DNA of 64,000 nucleotides from Chaenocephalus aceratus. Its lineage: Eukaryota; Chordata; Actinopteri; Perciformes; Channichthyidae. Below the pieces are notes generated by a model. That model saw only the letters and a list, made by a program, of their open reading frames with translations. It ran no database searches and had not been told where the DNA came from. Positions within the stretch are counted from its first letter, which is position 1, and every line of letters begins with the position of its first letter. Made by a program: the position numbers and the translations under genes. This document shows positions 1 through 12,340 of this stretch, piece by piece. The stretch spans positions 1 to 64,000 of the forward strand of contig JAMFTG010000731.1 in NCBI GenBank assembly GCA_023974075.1. Direction: 5' to 3'.

Positions 1-419
1 TGCTACTTGTTCTACTCCACTTCGATTCAGAGGTTTACCTGGTGTCTTCAAATGAAAGAGTCAACGCTGATGATCATAAAGCGCTGCTGGCAGAGTCTCT
101 AATTTGCATGTGAACTTTTCAACTCGTCTGCAGAGGGATGTGAACGAGAGGAGAGTTAGAGAGGGAATGAAGAGTTTGCATCTGTTGACTATCTTTATAA
201 CTTCCATCCTCGAATCCCACTGAATCGTTTGCTAGCTAAAAAGCTCAAGTTTGCTTTCAACAAAGTAAGGATATTTTTGTAATATATTTTATAGTAAGGA
301 CAATTTGGAGGAATTGAAAGACTTATATGGGTGTGTCAGAACCATAGACTGTATATATAAATGGACGTAGGGTCCGTGACGTCACCCATAGGATTCTGCA
401 GAGTTGCCGTGAAGCCCTT
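1..419. other. Non-coding flank of the BEL insertion
   Basis: I see no gene here. The motif accatagactgtatatataa at about 341-360 resembles one end of a short fish MITE, and its reverse complement occurs near 35207-35223. The last six bases, 414-419, form the left target duplication of the BEL/Pao element. Confidence 0.5.
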
Positions 420-947
<528 letters not shown>

Positions 948-1289
948 CTTGTTGAAAAACAGGCTCCAATGAATGAATCGGAGGATCTTGGACGGAAGAA
1001 GGAGCTGCTGCGTTCCCACACAGCTCCAGATGATTGCTGACATGTGAACGCGGTGAAAGCCACGAGGAACCACGGTAGGATCGTTAGGAATTGTTGCAAG
1101 CTGTGAAAGACCTTCTCATATCAGGGTAAAGGTAAATCCTCCGACAATTCTAAACTAAAACCTCACGCAGCTGCTGTGTTACTGTCAAAAAGAGCCAAGA
1201 GGGGAGTCGGCCTAAAGCGCCTGCCACTCAAAGTGATGCAGGGAGTGGGCTCGGTAAGAGACAGCCTCAACTCACTGCTAAAGCATTGG

Positions 1290-3630
1290 AATTAAAAATA
1301 GCTTCAATTCAACATGAAAGGAATTCAAGGATAAAGAAACTGCATAAATTAACAAAGGATGTTGAACAGTTGATACTTTCAGGCCAAAATGTGTCTGAGG
1401 TGGAATCCATGTGTGACATTTTTGTGAAAACAATGATGGAATGAAATGAGTTGCATGAGTCCCTGAACCCATTAATACCAGAGGATGAAGTTATAAAACA
1501 AAATGAATGGTTTGAAACACGAATGCACGGCAATCGAGAAATGATGAATACAATGAAAAGGTGGTTGCAAACTACAAAGGAGCAATTTACACATCCTATT
1601 GATGATGATGTGGTAAATGTCAACGCTGCAACCAAGACTGTGGTAATTGATGATATCTGTCCAAATGACAGCGTTTCTAATGTAACCGGAAGAACGTGCA
1701 CATCAGCTGGTCGCTCCAGCCACAGGTCCAACATGTCATCCATCTCGTCTGCATGTATCAAGGCGGAGGCTGAAGCGGCTGCTCTCAGTGCTATGGCGGC
1801 TATCCTCAAAGAAAAACATGCCCTGGAGTGTGAAGAGCTTAGCCTCGCAGCAGCCAGAAAGTGTGAAGAGGAGCAGATCAGACAACGCAAGGAGTGGCTT
1901 GAATTGCAAAGGCCAATGTGCTCAGGTACAGAGGATCTGAGGTTCAAAGCTCAAGGGCTGATTCAAATGGAATGGATTCATATCTAGACGGAGCCAAAAG
2001 GAAACTCTCTCTTAGACCCTCTGCTACAGAATTCATCCCACAAGGTTCAGAAGGTCAGTTCAACCCCTCACCAAAAGGGGGCAGCAGAGCGGTAGTGTCA
2101 GTGGAGACTCTGCACAACGATGCAAACTTGCAGTACCATAATCCTACAGAAGAGGATAAGAACTTTGCTCTGTCAATGGGTGCGCGCCCCAAACATTCAA
2201 ACCAGCAGTTGCATCATCCACCAGTAGGTGGCAGTAACACTCTATTGCCAATGGAGGCATTCACAGCCACAACAATACCAGAAGGAAGTGGATCTAAAGC
2301 CGATGAACTAAATCCCACCATCTCAAGTATGTCAGCAGACATTCTCTGCCACACAAGTCACTCATGATCTTGACACACATGTGGTGCAGGAAACCAACCA
2401 GCATACGGGTTCAGTGCAAAGTAACGTGAATCAAGGCAACATTATCAACATCATGCAAAGGCAAACTGATACCACAGCTCTGTTGGTGCAGCAACCGTTA
2501 ACATTGTCACTGCCACCAAGAGAAATACCAACCTTTGATGGAGATCCTTTGGAGTATAGTGCATTCATACGAGCATTTGAACATGGAGTGGAAGCAAAGA
2601 CTGCTACCAATGTTGATTGCCTTTACTTTTTGGAACAATACACCAAGGCTCAACCCAAAGAACTGGTTAAAAGCTGTCAACACATGCCACCCGACAGGGG
2701 ATACCAAAGAGCAAAGACACTTTTGAGAGAACGCTTTGGAAATCAACAAATAATAGCCCCTGCATACATGGAGCAAGCGCTTGGCTGGACACCAGTGAAA
2801 GCAGAGGATGCTAAAGCTTTGCAAGCTTTTTCTTTGTTTCTCCGTGTTTGCTGCCATGGAGGACATGAGCCACATGTCAGAGATGAATATGCCGACTAAC
2901 ATGCGGGCGATGGTCTTAAAGTTGCCCTATAAAATGAGGGAAAGATGGAGAAACCTTGCTTACGAGCTACAGGAGAGGCAACATCGTCAAGCAGGTTTCA
3001 GAGATATTGTCAAGTTTGTTGAGCGACAAGTAAGTATTGCCTCTGATCCACTGTTTGGAAACATTCAAGACACGTCCATCTCTTCACCAAAATACATAAG
3101 TGGAAACAACATATCCCAGCCTCGCAGCCGCCAGAAAGGAAGCAGTTTTGCTACTTCTGTTGAAGCTGTCAATCGTGGAACTGCACCTGAAAAGCAAAAG
3201 GAGAATAGCCTACCGTATAGGCCAAGAAGGATATCTTGTCTGCTGTGTGAAGAGGATCACGAGTTGGAGATGTGCTACAAAATGGAGAGGATGATGCACA
3301 CAGAGAAAATTAGTTTTCTGAAAGAAAAGGGTGCTTGTTTTGGTTGTTTAGCTGTTGGACACATGAGTAAGGACTGCAGCAGCCGCCTGTACTGCCAAGT
3401 GTGTGATTTAAAACATCCCACTATCCTCCACATCCATTCACCGAGAAAGGAAGTCTCATCAGAGGACATACAGCACGAAACATCAACAGAGGATCACAAA
3501 GTTTCTACCAAAACATGTGGCCATATTGGGGCTGGAGGACAGGAGTGTGCCTTGCCCATTGTGCCCGTTGAGATAAGGCTACACAGGCAGCATAGTGATA
3601 CACACTTATGGCTTCCTAGATCCTGGTAGC
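1290..3630 (+). pseudogene. BEL/Pao gag, degraded
   Basis: Gag coats the RNA and forms the particle. An N-terminal, Lys/Glu-rich helical segment starts near 1290, meets an in-frame stop at 1442-1444 and resumes to 1987. The next part (2381-2899) contains the DUF1759-type gag core (IPTFDGDPLEYSAFIRAFEH). A third frame (2808-3629) carries LPYKMRERW and two Cys/His clusters; the second, CFGCLAVGHMSKDC (about 3334-3375), is a CCHC zinc knuckle. At least three frame changes separate the blocks. The assignment rests on domain order and clear family motifs. The protein is not intact. Confidence 0.85.
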
Positions 3631-3960
3631 ACGGCCACCTGCTCAGAGCGACCGATGAGGGAGCTTAAGATGACAGGAAGAGAATCCAAATTCCTGTTGA
3701 GAACAATGAATCAGGAAAAGCTTGTGGGTAGTCACATCATTTCTGGGTTGGAGGTGGCTGCACTCAACAGTAACAGTTACTACGAGTTAAGTGCATGGCC
3801 TCACTTAAACTCTGAAACGTCCTGTCATTGACGCTGACGTGGAGCTGCTAATTGGAGCTAATGTCTCAACTCATGGAACCATGGGAGGTGCTGAACAGCA
3901 ATGATGATGGACCGTATGCTGTCAGAACCCTGCTAGGGCGGGTCGTCAATGCGCTGCTGA
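3590..3960 (+). pseudogene. BEL/Pao aspartic protease region, broken
   Basis: The protein motif LDPGSTATCSERPMRELKMT (from about 3617) is the DUF1758/pepsin-like active-site loop of BEL/Pao proteases, with DPGSTAT in place of DTGA. The second conserved block, MEPWEVLNSNDDGPYAVRTL (from about 3873), lies in another frame after a short gap in which IGAN is still legible. The protease would cut the Gag-Pol precursor. Frameshifts between the two blocks make it non-functional. Confidence 0.8.
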
Positions 3961-4745
3961 GAGGAGACCGCCACATTGTAAACAGCTGTCCCACCATTGC
4001 AGTCAATCATATATCATTGACCAGCTTGGAGGAACTGCTGGTAAAGCAATACAACCACGACTTCAATGAGAGATCAGTTGACGAAAAGCCAGAATTGTCC
4101 AGAGAAGATGTTAAGATTTTGGAAATCATGAAAAGTTCCGCCAACCTCACTGATGGACATTACAGTCTGAAACTACCTTTCAGAGAAGAGACAGTTTCAA
4201 TGCCAAACAATCGTCATGTTGCTGAGCAAAGGGCTCTGTGTCTTAAAAGGAAAGTCAAGAACAATGCAACATTTAACGAGGAGTATGTCAACTTTCTGGG
4301 CGATGTCATACAAAAGGGCTACGCAGAAAGAGTGCCTGAACAGCAACTGGAAGACACAGAGGTCAAAGGTGAGGCGACAGTGAACGCCATCATTGTCAAG
4401 GATGGACAGACTACAACAAACCACATGATAACCTACTTCTCATCATGGACAAGGCTGAAAACATCCGTTGCATGGCTTCTGCAGGTTAAAAGGACGTTGC
4501 AGATGTTGAGTAAAAAACGAAAGGATACACAGGCATCTGCGTTAAGCAATGGACTTGATATGACTCACCATAAGAACACGGTTGAAAAGGAGATGCAAAG
4601 ATTCAGAGCCACACTGGGCGGTCAAACCTTGTCCATGGATGATATCGACACAGCAGAGAGAGCCATCATTCAATTCTGTCAAATGGAAAGGTTTAATGAC
4701 GAAATCACTTCGTTGTCTGGAGTGAGCAAACAGTCACATTTATAA
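3852..4745 (+). pseudogene. BEL/Pao pol remnant lacking the RT/RNase H core
   Basis: The frame begins in the protease tail and runs through the linker before reverse transcriptase (LPFREETVSMPNNRHVAEQR). It then passes from the segment around GYAERVPEQQ straight into the block HMITYFSSWTRLKTSVAWLL. In full-length BEL elements that block lies after RNase H, just before integrase. No YVDD box, RT fingers or RNase H acidic residues are present. The reading frame is kept across the junction, so a single deletion is the simplest history. Confidence 0.85.
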
Positions 4746-5806
4746 ACTTGATCCAGTGATAGACAATGGCCTCTTAAGAGTGGGAGGAAGGCTCAGCCAA
4801 TCAGCAATGCCTAATGACGTGAAACACCCAGTCATTCTCTCTAAAGGTCAACACATCTGCACTCTCATCTTACGCCACATTCACGAGCAGCTTGGACATC
4901 GTGGAAGAAATCCTCTGCTTTCTAGACTTCGGCAGAAGTATTGGATCACCAACAGCAATGCTTCTGCCAGGAAGAGTATTTCCTCCTGCACTGTCTGTAG
5001 GCGTGATCGCGGAAAGCTGGGCGAACAAAAGATGGCAGATTTGCCCAAAGACAGACTTCAGCCTCACCTTCCACCATTCACGAATGTGGGTGTAGACTAT
5101 TTTGGCCCATTTGAGGTGAAAGTAGGCCGCCGCCTCTGCACACGGTACGGGGTTATCTTCACCTGCATGGCCAGCCGTGCAGTGCATCTGGAAATGGCCT
5201 CCTCATTAGAAACCAGCTCTTGCATAAATGCCATACGAAGATTCATTTCTAGAAGAGGCCAAGTTTCATGCATCAGATCAGATAACGGAACCAACTTTGT
5301 GGGAGCAGAATGCGAACTGAGAGAAGCTCTGTGTGCTCTGGATCAGAAGACAATTCAAAGTTCACTACTTCAGTCAGGAGTTAAGTGGAGCTTTAATACT
5401 CCTGCTGCATCACATCATGGAGGAGTATGGAGAGGATCATTCGTATGGTCACAAAGGAAAACCTGCTCTACCTCCTGGACTGTTTGAGAGAGGCGACCTG
5501 TACACCAAACAACGTTGGAAGCAAGGTCAGTTCCTGGCAGATCTCTTGTGGCGCAGATGGATCCGGGAGTACTTGCCACTGTTACAGGAACTTCAACGGT
5601 GGACAAAGGAGAAGAGGAGTTTCGTCACAGGAGACATCGTCATCGTTGCAGACTCTACTGCTCCCCGTGGATCTTGGTTGCTAGGGAAAATACTGCAGAC
5701 CTTTCCTGACGCACATGGACTGGTGCGGTCTGTTAAAGTCCAGACAAAATGCAGCATACTGGAACGACCAGTCACCAAGATCTGCCTTCTCCAGGAAGCT
5801 GAATGA
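4740..5806 (+). pseudogene. BEL/Pao integrase, frameshifted and shortened
   Basis: Integrase joins the cDNA to host DNA. The H-H-C-C zinc module is visible (HIHEQLGH, then CTVCRR), followed by the catalytic core with VGVDYFGPF (first Asp) and RSDNGTNF (second Asp). Near 5427 the codon for the expected Glu after GGVW is disturbed by a one-base shift. A further segment between that helix and the KGKPALPPGLFE block is missing. The C-terminal domain (GDIVIVADSTAPRGSW) continues in another frame to 5806. The domain order is right but the gene is broken. Confidence 0.87.
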
Positions 5807-5968
5807 AGAACTGACATAGATCCCTATGTTCGGATTACTTTTTCCTTTTTGGACCCTTTTTGACTGACAGTATGGACTGAGACACTCGTGCTCTTTATTA
5901 ATAATTGACTCCACTAGTGTTTTGGTGTAATTGTCACTTTATTATACAGTCACAATTAGGGGCCGGTG

Positions 5969-6303
5969 TGTTGGAGCCAATTTGTGTGTGTGTGTGTGAA
6001 CGCGTCATCTAATCTAATCTGCGCACCTGGGAGCACGGGAGGTAATCAAGCTATATGTGGGCACAGGTGATCAGTGGGGATGAGAGGTTGGAGAGGAAGC
6101 CACACGTGTTGACCGTGTGCGTGATTGTGATATGTTAACCAAGATTTTAGATCGGCCTAAAAGAACCTTTTAACATTTTATAAAGAAATAAAGCATTACA
6201 AATGACGTCATGGTGGACCTCATCCTTCACCACAACACGCGTTGGGAACTCTGGCTGCTAACCTCCATGAGTGGCTTTGTTTTGATGAGCGATCGCCGCT
6301 ACA
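5969..6303 (+). repeat. 3' LTR of BEL/Pao element 1
   Basis: Starts TGTTGGAGCC and ends CCGCTACA, the partner of 420-947. The AATAAA at about 6186-6191 would serve as polyadenylation signal. The base after it begins the right GCCCTT target duplication. Confidence 0.92.
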
Positions 6304-7189
6304 GCCCTTATTGAAAACATTCGTTCCTCAAGTTGTAATAATGTGCTAATAACGTTATTCTGAGAGTTATTTCCATCTGCATTATGAACACGCATCTAAC
6401 CCACGGGACCGCGCCGCCCGGCACGTTCATGTTACGTGTCCCGACCAATCAGAGCACACTGTGCTCACAGGGAGGGTGGGGGCTGGAGCTATTGGAGCTA
6501 CAACGAGCCGTTAAAGGCAGAGAGTGAAATGCAGTGAATCCACGTAGTTTACAGAGATGCTGTTTGAGAAACCAATGTGAGTTGCGTTTCTCTTTACCCA
6601 TGGATGCACAATAAGAACGGACCCATATTGTCTTACTGCAGTGCCACCCCACGGACCTGTAATAATGGATATATTGCACATGTTTGCTGTAATTCATTAT
6701 CATACTACATGGGCTGTATGATTAAATCTTGTACCGTAAATGTTGTATTAAATAAAGTTAATATTACTTATTATTATAAGTATATATATATACACAGTGC
6801 AATCATTCTTTCATGCTAAATGAAGCTCTGTTGCTTGGATATCACTAGATCCTGTTACAGCATAATATAAGTACATAACGATTGATGTAACATTAGCATA
6901 ATTACTAGCTAGCCGCTAGCTGCTAACTGCCACCTCGTTAATATCAAATCCATCATAATAACAATCCATTACCATGCTGTCATGAACGTGTGGTGCTGTT
7001 ACGTGAACGCAAATTGACGTGCTTGATGTGAACAAGCATTTTGGTTAAAGTTGCGCATGCTCTATGAGTGCACATACGGTACTTCTCAGGCATGCTGGGT
7101 AATCTGTGACTTTCACTCTCTCAAAAGTTGGGCCATTTTATCATCATGCGCTAATGAGCAACTCTCATAGGAATGAACGAGGCCCCGCC
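6304..7189. other. Non-coding, probable MITE debris
   Basis: I see no gene. The stretch 6420-6560 (GC-rich, with ccaatcagagcacac and gagccgttaaaggcagag) has the character of the interior of TTAA-type fish MITEs. Positions 6720-6960 are AT-rich with scattered short repeats. Confidence 0.4.
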
Positions 7190-7456
7190 TCCCACGCTGT
7201 ATCCAGTTCTTATTATACATCCATGCTCCTGATAGGTGGAGAGTTGCCCATATGGCGGAGCTCCTCGTTTCTGACATCAGAGATATTTCAAATCTGTATC
7301 AGTCTGTATCAGATCCGTTGCAGCCCCGTTTTTAGAGATGTGGGTATGGAGAAAAGGGTTGTGTTTTCTGACACTTGGTAAGTTCCCTGACACACCGGAG
7401 ACACATATTCATGTATACAAGACGTACAAAAGTGCATTTTGCATGATAGGTTCTCT
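7190..7456 (+). repeat. Right-end fragment of the TTAA MITE family
   Basis: From ctcctgataggtggaga through cagatccgttgcagcccc to gcatgataggt, this matches the right part of the intact MITE at 56871-57854, at about 57620-57850. The final bases of the terminal repeat and the TTAA are mutated (ttctcttttt), and no left end was found nearby. Confidence 0.75.
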
Positions 7457-8242
7457 TTTTGTTATGCCTAGTTTTTTTCCTCTTTGTGAGCGCCTTTTGT
7501 TATTTCCAGAACCTACTCTGTTGAGAGGGATTACCTGATCTGTGAAATTAAAATGTTTTACATTCAAGGCTTTGTCTCTGGGTCGTGCATTTGGGTTCAT
7601 CAGTTTGTGTCGAGGTCCTGACAATAACTGCATATTACTGACACATCAGGAGATACTGATCAACATTACTTCAATCAGGAGGGACTTTCTTTTGATTTAA
7701 CAATATGTTTTTATTGCCAAGAATACACAGATGAATAATAAAGATCATACAGTACATCTACTATTTTACTGGAATAATACATACATGGAATACATAATAT
7801 TGCTTTTCTCAGCTGCTTCAGTCTGATGTGCAGTTTCATGGAGTGTTTGTGTAATGTCCAACAATGATGTTTAATCACAGTGTTACCAGTGCCAAAGCAT
7901 CAGCTCATTTATTATTATGTTTAAGAAAAACACAAATATGTTTTAACTGTAGTCTTTAATTGTAATGTCCTCCTATGCATGGAGTGATTATGCAGTGTGC
8001 ACTATCAGTGGTGGGTGAAGTATTAACAGGTAACTATAAGTACAATACCACTGTAAAAAATACTTTGTTACAAATGACAGTCCTGTTTAACTGGCAATAA
8101 TCTACTGCACTTTCCAACACACTGCCTGTAATGCCTCTGCCTTAACTTGCTGCTGTCTTCTTGCTATGTAATATGTACATATGTTTGTTTTTTACAGTGT
8201 ATGTTGCATGTTTTTACTGATTGTATTTACTTGTTACTTTAA
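7457..8242. other. Non-coding, AT-rich
   Basis: I find no coding frame, RNA gene or clear repeat boundary in this AT-rich stretch, only short tracts. Confidence 0.4.
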
Positions 8243-8876
8243 AGGTCCCATGTCATGTCCATTTCTACTGATCATAATTCCATTGTTGAGGTCTACTAAA
8301 ATAGATTTATATTGTGACATTTTCCAAAATCACATTGGTTTCTCATACAGCATCTCTGTATAGTCTGTGTATTCACTCTCTGTCCTAAACGGCCTGTTGG
8401 AGCTCCTGCCCCCCCCCTCCCTATGAGCCCAGTGGCCGTCTGCGAGACAACGAGACACAGCGAAACCCAGCCCGAACACACACACACCCGCAGCCTGGCT
8501 GGGAGTTTGTGTGTGTGCTCACACACCGACTCACAGCCTCGCCGCATCCCGCCGTCTAAGGGAGGAGAAATCGGCGGAGCTGCAGCTGAGAAAAGATTGA
8601 GTGTGTGTGTGTGAGGAAGTCCGCGGATTGGTCAATGAGGACCAATGGGTCCATTTGAGTATGGGCACGTCACTATACCCAGTAAGAAAACGATGGACAA
8701 AGAGAAATCTCCAATGAGGCGTTCTGGGGCAGCACAGACAGGTCTTTTCTGTGTTAGAGTTTTACTCACTACAGGGTGTACTTTGAGGGTTTGTGACTGC
8801 AGACCATTCACATGCATAAAAACCTTCATAACAACAAGGGGAGGGGTAAGAACCGGAAAAGCTTGACATGGGACCT
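8243..8876. mobile_element. TTAA-type (piggyBac-like) MITE
   Basis: The ends are inverted copies, AGGTCCCATGTCA at 8243-8255 and its complement ending at 8876. TTAA precedes the left end and TTAC (one change) follows the right, the site expected for piggyBac-type insertion. The interior has no transposase. It is GC-rich near the middle with CACACA/GTGTGT tracts. Confidence 0.75.
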
Positions 8877-9464
8877 TTACATTTAATTTGTTTTTAGTGT
8901 GACTTAAAACATCTGTCCAGGGACTACAGATGAACAATTGCCTCTTGGCTAACAACACAGGTATTGCACATAATGTGTAAATGAAAAGAGTATAAAATAA
9001 ACAAACATAAACAGTAAATATACACTTTTCAAAATACAACATAAAATGTAACTCAAAATATATGCATATTGACAGTGAAAGATATATATATATCTGTAGA
9101 CTATCTGTCAAATATACACTATGAAGCGCCAATTTACAGCTCAACATTTAATCATAGAATATAATTCACATCAAGTGTGCAAGAAATAGCATTTTCAATT
9201 AAATATAAATGTTCAAGGTACAGCGTGAAGACACTATCGGATCAGTGACGTATGGTTGAATCAGAGTTCACACAGGAGTGATCACAGTTTCTTGATTTCC
9301 TTGTTGCTTTTTCAATCAGAACTTGAATGAATCGATAAATGCAATGCTAGCTTTGACTTTTTTGAATGTCAGAGTTTGTAGTCAGTGATTTGGAACTCTT
9401 GATCTCTATCAGCTGTCTGGTGTTTAACGGAACACAGGCATTCCCTCATTTGCATAATTCCGTT
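8877..9464. other. Non-coding
   Basis: No gene recognised. The stretch 8950-9160 is AT-rich with a short TATATA tract. Confidence 0.4.
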
Positions 9465-9492
9465 ACAGGGATTCTAGAACCTGTTCTAGAAC
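9465..9492. promoter_or_regulatory. Paired TTCTAGAA palindromes, HSE-like
   Basis: Two TTCTAGAA palindromes are separated by four bases. Each contains the TTCnnGAA half of a heat-shock element, but the four-base gap is longer than in a canonical element. They lie about 280 bp upstream of the start of the coiled-coil gene. A regulatory role is inference only. Confidence 0.3.
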
Positions 9493-9772
9493 ACAGAGTG
9501 TCACAGAGGGCACCTGGCTTTGCTCTCAGAATGCATAGGAACACTGGGAGACATACACTAGGAAGCAACAGACAAGGTGCTACTCGCTGTCTGTGTGGAG
9601 AGCTGAATCGTGTCAGCATTTGAGTTTATTTACAGAAACAAATATTGAAATTCCTGCTCTCATAGTTGTTATCTCCGATTTCTGGAAAAGTGGGAACCCA
9701 TTGGGTTATTGAATACAATATTTATTCTCTTCTAATACTGACCCTTTCACGGATAAATATCTCAAAACCGAG

Positions 9773-12340
9773 ATGGCCGACAGAACGCCAGTCAGACGCA
9801 GTCAATCTTTAATATCTTTCCAATCCTTCTATGAAGAGCAAACCCAGGCCAAGATGGAAGCCAAGGTAAATCAGATGGAGGAGGACTTTAACAAAGAGAA
9901 GAAGAGCTTGAGGACGGAGCTGTCGGTTGTTCAGTCACACATCGACCACCTGAAGGAAGAAAATGCCAAGCTGACGATGAAGAATGACAGCACTTCTGAA
10001 GCCTTCAAGGAGCTAAAGGGCCTTCAGACCCAGGCCAAGATGGAGGCCAAGGTAAATCAGATGGAGGAGGACTTTAACAAAGAGAAGAAGAGCTTGAGGA
10101 CGGAGCTGTCGGTTGTTCAGTCACACATCGACCACCTGAACGAAGAAAATGCCAAGCTGACGAAGAATGACAGCACTTCTAAAGCCTTCAAGGAGCTAAA
10201 GGGCCTTCAAACCCAGGCCAAGATGGAGAAGGGGGAGATGGTGGGGAAATTAAATGAGGTGGAGGAGGACTTGACAAAAGAAAAGATAAGCTTAAGAACG
10301 GAGCTGTCGGTTGCTCAGTCACACATCGACCACCTGAACGAAGAAAATGCCAAGCTGACGATGAAGGATGACAGCACATCTGAACACCTTGAGGAGCTAA
10401 AGGTCCTTCAGACCCTGGCCAAGACAGAGATGGAGGCCAAGATAAATCAGATGGAGGAGGACTTTGATAAAGAGAAGACAACATGGTCAGATCTGAGCTG
10501 CCAACGGCTTGAAGAAATTAGTAGCTTAGGGACGGAGCTGTTGGTTGCTCAGTCACACATCGACCACCTGATCGAAGAAAATGCCAAGCTGACGATGAAG
10601 GATGACAGCACCTCTGAAGCCTTCAAAGAGCTAATGGGCCTTCAAACCCAGGCCAAGATGGAGAAGGAGGAGATGGAGGCCAAGATAAATGAGGTGGAGG
10701 AGGACTTTAAAAAGGAGAAGACAAGCTTAAGGACGGAGCTGTCGGATGCTCAGTCACTCATCGACCGCCTGAAGGACGAAAATGCTAAGCTGACGATGAA
10801 GGATGACAGCACCTCTGAAGACCTCGAGGAGCTAATGGGTCTTCAGACCCTGGCCAAGACAGAGATGGAGGCCAAGGTAAATCAGATGGAGGAGGACTTT
10901 AATAAAGAGAAGACATGCTTGAGGACGGAGCTGTCGGTTGTTCAGTCACACATCGACTACCTTAAGGAAGAAAATGCCAAGCTGACGATCAAGGATGACA
11001 GCACCTCTGAAGCCTTTGAGGAGCTAATGGGCCTTCAGACCCAGACCAAGATGGAGAAGGAGGAGATGGAGGCTAAGATAAATCAGATGGAGGAGGACTT
11101 TAATAAAGAGAAGACAAGCTTGAGGACGGAGCTGTCGGTTGTTCAGTCACACATCGACCACCTTAAGGAAGAAAATGCCAAGCAGACGATGAAGGATGAC
11201 AGCACCTCTGAAGCCTTTGAGGAACTGTTTGACCTTCACACCCAAGCCAATGAGGAGAAGGAGGAGATGGAGGCCAAGATAAATCAGATGAAGGAGGACT
11301 TTAATAAAGAGAAGACAACATGGTCGGATCTGAACTGCCAACGGCTTGAAGAAATTAGTAGCTTAGGGACGGAGCTGTTGGATGCTCAGTCACACATCGA
11401 CCACTTGAAGGAAGAAAATGCAAAGCTGACGATGAACGATGACAGCACCTCTGAAGCCTTCAAAGAGCTAATGGGCCTTCAAACCCAGGCCAAGATGGAG
11501 AAGGAGGCCAAGATAAATGAGGTGGAGGAGGACTTTAAAAAAGAGAAGACAACATGGTCGGATCTGAACTGCCAACGGCTGGAAGAAATTAGTAGCTTAG
11601 GGACGGAGCTGTTGGATGCTCAGTCACACATCGACCACCTTAAGGAAGAAATTGCCAAGCAGACGATGAACGATGACAGCACCTCTGAAGCCTTTGAGAA
11701 ACTGTTTGACCCTCAGACCCAAGTCAATGAGGAGAAGGAGAAGATGGAGGCCAAGATAAATCAGATGAAGGAGGAATTTGAGAAAGAGAAGACAAGCTTG
11801 AGGACGGAGCTGTCGGATGCTCATTCAAACTTCGACCATCTGAAGGATGAGCTCTTTCATAGAATAAGAGAAGCAGAGAGAGAAATCATATTTCTTCAAG
11901 AAAGTTTCAGCATTCAGATACAGGACATGTCTGCCACTGTGGTTCACTGGAGAGAGGTGGTCCGAGGCACAGAGGAGGAAGCTGCCACAACATTAAGGGA
12001 ATCGAAGCAAGCGTGGCATGGGAGATTTAAAGAGCTGGAAGAGAATATTAAATCAAAAGGAGATCTCATCTCCAGCTTGATTGATCAAATGAGAGCATCT
12101 GCAGACAGTCACGAGAGCCAGAAGAGCGTTGAGAGTAATCACGAGGCCCTGGAAGAAACCTACGAGACGGAGCTGACGGAGAACGAGAACAGCGATCAAA
12201 GAAGAGTGGCAGAGATGGTGAGCAGGAACAAACTGGAGAAGTTGTTGCTCCAAAAAGAAGCAGAGGGCATATGTAGGACCCGCGCACTGGAGGAGGAGAT
12301 CCAGCGGCTAATCAGAGAGAAAAGGCAGCTGCAGTTATGA
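9773..12340 (+). CDS. 855-residue repeat-built coiled-coil protein, unknown function
   Basis: I do not recognise the family. One frame of 856 codons runs without interruption from an ATG in good context (accgagATGG) to TGA. Residues 1-23 are a short Ser/Arg-rich head. Residues 24 to about 692 are ten repeats of 60-80 residues, each with MEAKxNQMEEDFxKEK, then SLRTELS or a longer WSDLxCQRLEEISSLGTELL insert, then QSHIDHLKEENAKLTMK and DDSTSEAFxELxGLQ. The heptad-like spacing predicts a long parallel coiled coil. The last 163 residues are unique, also helical, and contain the only WREVV-type hydrophobic patch. There is no signal peptide or membrane segment. AATAAA occurs at 12800-12805. No intron is apparent. 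It could be a cytoskeletal or golgin-like protein, or a young expansion of a local gene. Confidence 0.75.
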   Translation: MADRTPVRRSQSLISFQSFYEEQTQAKMEAKVNQMEEDFNKEKKSLRTELSVVQSHIDHLKEENAKLTMKNDSTSEAFKELKGLQTQAKMEAKVNQMEEDFNKEKKSLRTELSVVQSHIDHLNEENAKLTKNDSTSKAFKELKGLQTQAKMEKGEMVGKLNEVEEDLTKEKISLRTELSVAQSHIDHLNEENAKLTMKDDSTSEHLEELKVLQTLAKTEMEAKINQMEEDFDKEKTTWSDLSCQRLEEISSLGTELLVAQSHIDHLIEENAKLTMKDDSTSEAFKELMGLQTQAKMEKEEMEAKINEVEEDFKKEKTSLRTELSDAQSLIDRLKDENAKLTMKDDSTSEDLEELMGLQTLAKTEMEAKVNQMEEDFNKEKTCLRTELSVVQSHIDYLKEENAKLTIKDDSTSEAFEELMGLQTQTKMEKEEMEAKINQMEEDFNKEKTSLRTELSVVQSHIDHLKEENAKQTMKDDSTSEAFEELFDLHTQANEEKEEMEAKINQMKEDFNKEKTTWSDLNCQRLEEISSLGTELLDAQSHIDHLKEENAKLTMNDDSTSEAFKELMGLQTQAKMEKEAKINEVEEDFKKEKTTWSDLNCQRLEEISSLGTELLDAQSHIDHLKEEIAKQTMNDDSTSEAFEKLFDPQTQVNEEKEKMEAKINQMKEEFEKEKTSLRTELSDAHSNFDHLKDELFHRIREAEREIIFLQESFSIQIQDMSATVVHWREVVRGTEEEAATTLRESKQAWHGRFKELEENIKSKGDLISSLIDQMRASADSHESQKSVESNHEALEETYETELTENENSDQRRVAEMVSRNKLEKLLLQKEAEGICRTRALEEEIQRLIREKRQLQL
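9841..11850 (+). repeat. Intragenic tandem repeat, about ten units
   Basis: Units of roughly 183-243 bp repeat within the coiled-coil gene. They come in a short form and a form with a 42-48 bp insert encoding TTWSDLxCQRLEEISSLG. All unit lengths keep the reading frame. Neighbouring units are close to identical at the DNA level, which points to recent unequal exchange. Confidence 0.9.

Noticed and set aside
10188..10484. 98-residue minus-strand frame inside the coiled-coil gene
   Set aside because: Antisense shadow of a repetitive GAG/AAG-rich coding sequence.
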